64,000 nucleotides of DNA from positions 124,001 through 188,000 of the forward strand of contig JBNKTC010000020.1 of NCBI GenBank assembly GCA_050297855.1, read 5' to 3'. The DNA comes from SZUA-545 sp050297855 (GTDB lineage Bacteria; Campylobacterota; Campylobacteria; Campylobacterales; SZUA-545). This document shows, piece after piece, positions 61,036 to 64,000 of the stretch (the stretch's first letter is position 1; every line of letters begins with the position of its first letter). Below the pieces are notes generated by a model, which saw nothing but the letters and a program-made list of their open reading frames with translations, was not told the origin of the DNA and searched no databases. A program made the translations under genes and the position numbers.

Positions 61036-62505
61036 TTATGCCGACATCGGTGTTTTATTTGCCGGTTCTTCAGTAATCTCTTTGCCAGCTGTCATTGTTT
61101 TGAACATGTTGTAGCTGAAGATCAGGAACCCGATTAGGTACAGAAGACCACCAATACCACGGATAGTGTAGTAAGGATGCAGTGCATTTACCGTATCGAT
61201 AAATGAGTATGCAAGGTTACCGAACTGATCCGTCGCTCTCCACATAAGACCCTGGGTAATACCCGCGATCCACATACTTGTGAAGTAAAGAACGATACCG
61301 ACTGTCTGAATCCAGAATTGGATATCAACCAGTTGTTTGGAGTAGATTTCACGTTTGAAAAGACGTGGAGCCATATGGTAAAGCGCAGCCATGATCATGA
61401 ATGCAACCCAACCAAGAACACCGTCGTGAACGTGACCGACAATCCAGTCTGTAAAGTGCGCCAGGGCGTTAACAGATTTGATCGCCTGGATCGGACCTTC
61501 CAGAGTCGAGAACATGTAGAACGTAGATGCAAGGATCATCAGTTTGATCAGTGGGTTCTCTGTAATCTGGTGCCATTGACCTTTCATAGTCAGAAGCATG
61601 TTGATCGCTGTACCCCAGGATGGGAGAATCAGAACGACAGAGAATACTGAACCGAATGTCTGCATCCAGTCAGGGACTGTAGAGTAGATCAGGTGGTGAC
61701 CACCGGCCCACAGGTATACGAACATCAGAGACCAGAAAGAGTAGAGGGACAGTTTGTAAGAGAATACCGGCTGACCCGCCTCTTTTGGCAGGAAGTAGTA
61801 GATCAGTGCGATGACGGCAGAAGTAAAGACGAATGCAACCGCATTGTGTCCGAACCACCACTGTACAAGCGCATCATTCGTACCTGCATAAAGGGATACG
61901 GAGTGATACCATGCCCCCACACCGTTAGACGCAAGCGCCGTAGGGATAGAGAGGTTATTAAAGATGTACAGCATAGAGATCGCAAGGAATGTCGCGATGA
62001 AGTACCAGATAGAGATATACATCGTTTTCTCACGTCTTACACCGATTGTACCAAAGATACTAACACCCCAAAGAACCCATGTCACAACGACAAGAAGGTC
62101 GATCGGCCACTCAAGCTGGATATACTCTTTAGAAGTAGAGATACCCATCCAAAGCGTGACAACCGCAAGAAGCATCACGATGAAGTAAACCGCAAAGTGA
62201 AGTTTAGAGATCAACTTCAGGAACGGATACTCATTCAAAGACACCTTGAAAACTCTCTGGGAGATATAGTACCAACCTGCCCAAACACCACTCAGGGTAA
62301 ATCCGTAGATAATACCATTTGTGTGAAGAGGACGTAAACGCCCGAATGAGGAGTACTCACCCGCGATTCCGTTTAGGGCTGGAAAAGCCAACTGTAAAGC
62401 GATGATTACACCGATCAACATACCGATAATACCGAATGCGATAGTTGTATAGGTAAACCATCTAGCCACTGTGTAGTCATAACTGACTGCCGTAGACTGC
62501 TGCAT
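61036..62505 (-). CDS. ccoN: Cytochrome c oxidase cbb3-type subunit I
   Basis: Catalytic heme-copper subunit; high-affinity O2 reduction. 489 residues with about 12 helices; heme and CuB histidines are in LHTNGIIYG, HNAVAFV, YLWAGGHHLIYS and DWIVGHVHDGVLGW. The cbb3-specific YHMAPRLF motif is present. First gene of ccoNOQP. The ATG at 62505 has AAAGGAGC upstream. Confidence 0.97.
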   Translation of the reverse strand: MQQSTAVSYDYTVARWFTYTTIAFGIIGMLIGVIIALQLAFPALNGIAGEYSSFGRLRPLHTNGIIYGFTLSGVWAGWYYISQRVFKVSLNEYPFLKLISKLHFAVYFIVMLLAVVTLWMGISTSKEYIQLEWPIDLLVVVTWVLWGVSIFGTIGVRREKTMYISIWYFIATFLAISMLYIFNNLSIPTALASNGVGAWYHSVSLYAGTNDALVQWWFGHNAVAFVFTSAVIALIYYFLPKEAGQPVFSYKLSLYSFWSLMFVYLWAGGHHLIYSTVPDWMQTFGSVFSVVLILPSWGTAINMLLTMKGQWHQITENPLIKLMILASTFYMFSTLEGPIQAIKSVNALAHFTDWIVGHVHDGVLGWVAFMIMAALYHMAPRLFKREIYSKQLVDIQFWIQTVGIVLYFTSMWIAGITQGLMWRATDQFGNLAYSFIDTVNALHPYYTIRGIGGLLYLIGFLIFSYNMFKTMTAGKEITEEPANKTPMSA

Positions 62506-62551
62506 ACACTGCTCCTTTCGCTAAGATAAATCTTCGCAGTGTTGTAAGATT

Positions 62552-62557
62552 ATTCTA
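62552..62557 (-). promoter_or_regulatory. Possible -10 box of ccoNOQP
   Basis: TAGAAT on the minus strand, about 47 bases upstream of the ccoN ATG, within an AT-rich stretch. The 127-base gap after the LptF/G gene also has a GC hairpin (62608-62626). No clear FNR-type box was found here, though a TTGATCAA lies close to the lptF stop. Confidence 0.35.
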
Positions 62558-62607
62558 AAGAGCTTTATATTTAACTTAAGGGATAAAGGGAGAAATATTG
62601 TCTGATT

Positions 62608-62626
62608 AAGGGGGCTGCTTCCCCTT
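62608..62626. terminator. Hairpin between LptF/G-type gene and ccoN
   Basis: AAGGGG and CCCCTT pair with a 7-base loop. On the plus strand a T run follows; on the minus strand the downstream sequence is CTTAATCAG. It may end transcripts of the LptF/G operon. Confidence 0.4.
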
Positions 62627-62632
62627 TTTTGA

Positions 62633-63649
62633 TCAATATTTGCCGCGGATTCTTAAGCGGTACATCAAATAGGAGAGTCCCAGCCACGATATAGGAACGA
62701 CAAAGAGGGAATAAAAAGGGTAACGGTCCCCGAATCCGTAGGTCAATGAATAATAGAAAGTGATCAAAAGTATTACATATAGTGACGATCTGTTCTTCTG
62801 GTGTCTCGGGTTGACGACCCCGACCGAGACGATCATCAGCAACGAGAGGATCGGGAAAAGTGCCGTCAGAATGGCAGAAGAGAGATCCCTTGGATTCCGT
62901 TCCCGGACCCACTCTTTCCAAAAATCGATCACATCGGTGAAGTGAAGTTTTGTGATGCTGGATTTCTCGTTCACCCGCATCTCCTCATAGCGGATCTCTT
63001 TGATCCCGTCACTGGCGATACTGTAGCTCTCCCCCTTGGAGAGTACCAGGTTAAAATACCCTCTGGACTGCAGGATCGCCCCCTTTTCGGCACGGACCAG
63101 CAGGTCGTTGTTCTTTTGTCTGGAGAACATGATCAGCTTACCGTAGTGACGGTCGTCGTACTTCTCCCCGACGTGGAGGAGCCAGTTCCCGAACTTCTGT
63201 CCGTATTCCGATGGCTTGAGGTTCAGTTGGGAGGTGTCCTCTTTTTTATAGATCATCTCTTTACTCATCAGCATCGCTTTGGGCTTTAGCCAAAGCCCTG
63301 TGATCAGCAGGATCACCATCATCACCCCCGCGATAAACCCAAGCGGCCGCATCAGGTGTTTGACGCTTCCCTGGAGCGCGAAAAGGACGATCAGTTCCAG
63401 GTCAAAGGAGAGTTTGGAGAGGCTGATGACCGCAGCAGCAAAAAACGAAACCGGCATCGTATAGAGCAGAAGCTCCGGGACATAATAGAGATAGAGCTGC
63501 AGGATCTCGCCCAGACTCACCTTCAGGTACGACGTCTGGACCGAGATCTGGATAAAAAAGGCCACCGACATGATCAGGAAGAGGGCCGAAAAGATCGGGA
63601 AAAAGGAGTGTCCGAAGTTACGGAGGATATAACGGTTTAAGAGATTCAT
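62633..63649 (-). CDS. LptF/LptG family LPS export permease
   Basis: Inner-membrane permease subunit of the Lpt system that moves LPS to the outer membrane. 338 residues, six helices in two groups of three (about 12-120 and 250-330) with a periplasmic beta-jellyroll between (YGKLIMFSRQKNNDLLVRAEKGAILQ region). Whether it is LptF or LptG cannot be settled from this alone. It overlaps the upstream partial gene by 4 bases. Confidence 0.88.
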   Translation of the reverse strand: MNLLNRYILRNFGHSFFPIFSALFLIMSVAFFIQISVQTSYLKVSLGEILQLYLYYVPELLLYTMPVSFFAAAVISLSKLSFDLELIVLFALQGSVKHLMRPLGFIAGVMMVILLITGLWLKPKAMLMSKEMIYKKEDTSQLNLKPSEYGQKFGNWLLHVGEKYDDRHYGKLIMFSRQKNNDLLVRAEKGAILQSRGYFNLVLSKGESYSIASDGIKEIRYEEMRVNEKSSITKLHFTDVIDFWKEWVRERNPRDLSSAILTALFPILSLLMIVSVGVVNPRHQKNRSSLYVILLITFYYSLTYGFGDRYPFYSLFVVPISWLGLSYLMYRLRIRGKY

Positions 63650-64000
63650 GGCCGAACTGTCTCATCCTTAAAGTAGCGGTCTAAAAAGTGGCACTCCCGC
63701 ATCGGGAGGTATTCCGGAATTGTATAAAACTTCTCTTTGATCATCCCCAGGAAAATATCCCGGTACGTTTCAAAGTGAAACGTTTTACCCACAACCAGGT
63801 TAAACTTCGCCCCCTCTGCATCCAGTTTGTCAAGGCTTACGCTATCGAAGTACTGCCCGTAAGCCTCCATCTCATCCGGGTCGACCCGGTTGGCATGGAA
63901 GAGAACGATATCCCGCCCCTCCAATGTCCGTGCATCCAGGGCTTTGTCGTCCAACCGCCCGTATTTGGACGGACTGAAGAGCGTAGGGACTTCGTAGCCG
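63646..64000 (-). CDS. 3' part of an unrecognised gene (5' beyond window)
   Basis: About 117 codons are in the window; the frame stays open past the edge (GYEVPTLFSPSKYGRL comes before the TTG at 63954). The C-terminal region has EYLPMRECHFLDRYF and no membrane helix here. It is translationally coupled to the LptF/G gene. It may be the soluble tail of a membrane glycosyltransferase, as such genes sit here in related genomes, but I cannot confirm this. Confidence 0.6.
   Translation of the reverse strand, partial: GYEVPTLFSPSKYGRLDDKALDARTLEGRDIVLFHANRVDPDEMEAYGQYFDSVSLDKLDAEGAKFNLVVGKTFHFETYRDIFLGMIKEKFYTIPEYLPMRECHFLDRYFKDETVRP

Noticed and set aside
1..64000. tRNA, rRNA, CRISPR arrays, insertion sequences
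   Set aside because: I looked for cloverleaf-type GTTCRA arms, regularly spaced direct repeats and transposase motifs by eye and saw none. A covariance-model or repeat-finder run could still detect weak cases.

Overview
The window looks like a chromosomal segment of a free-living Campylobacterota (Epsilonproteobacteria), probably a sulfur- or hydrogen-oxidising chemolithotroph with a GC content well above Campylobacter. The evidence is the gene content and order: ccoNOQP followed by a DUF4006 protein, a TPM-like protein, FixH and AddB/AddA (an order I recall from Campylobacter jejuni), an hrcA-grpE-dnaK operon with a CIRCE element, a serine-glyoxylate-type aminotransferase beside a HisZ-like gene, a CetB/CetA-like split energy-taxis receptor, and many PAS, GGDEF and HD-GYP signalling proteins. 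No rRNA, tRNA, CRISPR array, phage or transposase was found.

Layout. 1-2 kb: aspS (3' part), adk, ppa, a small membrane protein. 2-5 kb: PAS-GGDEF cyclase and an MFS transporter on the minus strand. 5.2-12.4 kb: a plus-strand operon with an RND pump, a short adaptor, an ArgD-type aminotransferase, a TolC-like channel and a MidA-type methyltransferase. 12.4-14.3 kb: small conserved genes and a PLP deaminase-like enzyme. 14.3-21.8 kb: a minus-strand signalling operon that looks like a rewired SiaABCD partner-switch system (giant sensor with PP2C phosphatase, SiaB-like kinase, CheY, SiaC-like phosphoprotein, HD-GYP phosphodiesterase, coiled-coil protein with degenerate GGDEF). 21.9-23.2 kb: DEAD-box helicase. 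23.2-26.2 kb: accessory island with a MntA-HepT-YgiT-type toxin-antitoxin cluster, a structured intergenic element and a very AT-rich gene with a PD-(D/E)XK nuclease-like N-terminus. 26.2-29.5 kb: dnaK-grpE-hrcA. 29.6-34 kb: small proteins, a GGDEF protein with lost active site but kept I-site, rplM-rpsI, a peptide-binding protein. 34-35.6 kb: CetB/CetA-like receptor. 35.8-40 kb: aminotransferase, HisZ-like, glycosidase-like protein, waaF. 40-42.7 kb: a putative O2/NO-response group (heme-copper-oxidase-like membrane protein, DUF2249, hemerythrin, Crp/FNR regulator) with a perfect FNR-type box. 42.9-47.5 kb: ADP-heptose genes gmhB-hldD-hldE, a cytochrome c, a YfaZ-like porin, gmhA. 47.6-62.5 kb: cytochrome c, ccoS, ccoI, FIST histidine kinase, addA, addB, fixH, TPM-like, a 35-residue protein, DUF4006, ccoPQON. 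The end holds an LptF/G permease and a partial gene.

The genes group into respiration at low oxygen (cbb3 oxidase with its maturation genes and c-type cytochromes), outer-membrane biogenesis (heptose synthesis and transfer, LptF/G, YfaZ) and sensing. Three proteins with different outputs (cyclase, PP2C phosphatase, chemoreceptor partner) carry the same Aer-type PAS domain with an RHPDMP motif, which suggests that redox or energy status feeds c-di-GMP signalling, partner switching and taxis.

The most promising region for something undescribed is the Sia-like operon. A shared helical motif (Y-x5-R-x-E-K-I-x-K-x2-D-x2-Q) occurs near the N-termini of both the HD-GYP protein and the degenerate GGDEF protein, so one switch protein may dock on a c-di-GMP-degrading enzyme instead of, or as well as, a cyclase. 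The second is the AT-rich island between deaD and dnaK, which is bordered by two related hairpins.
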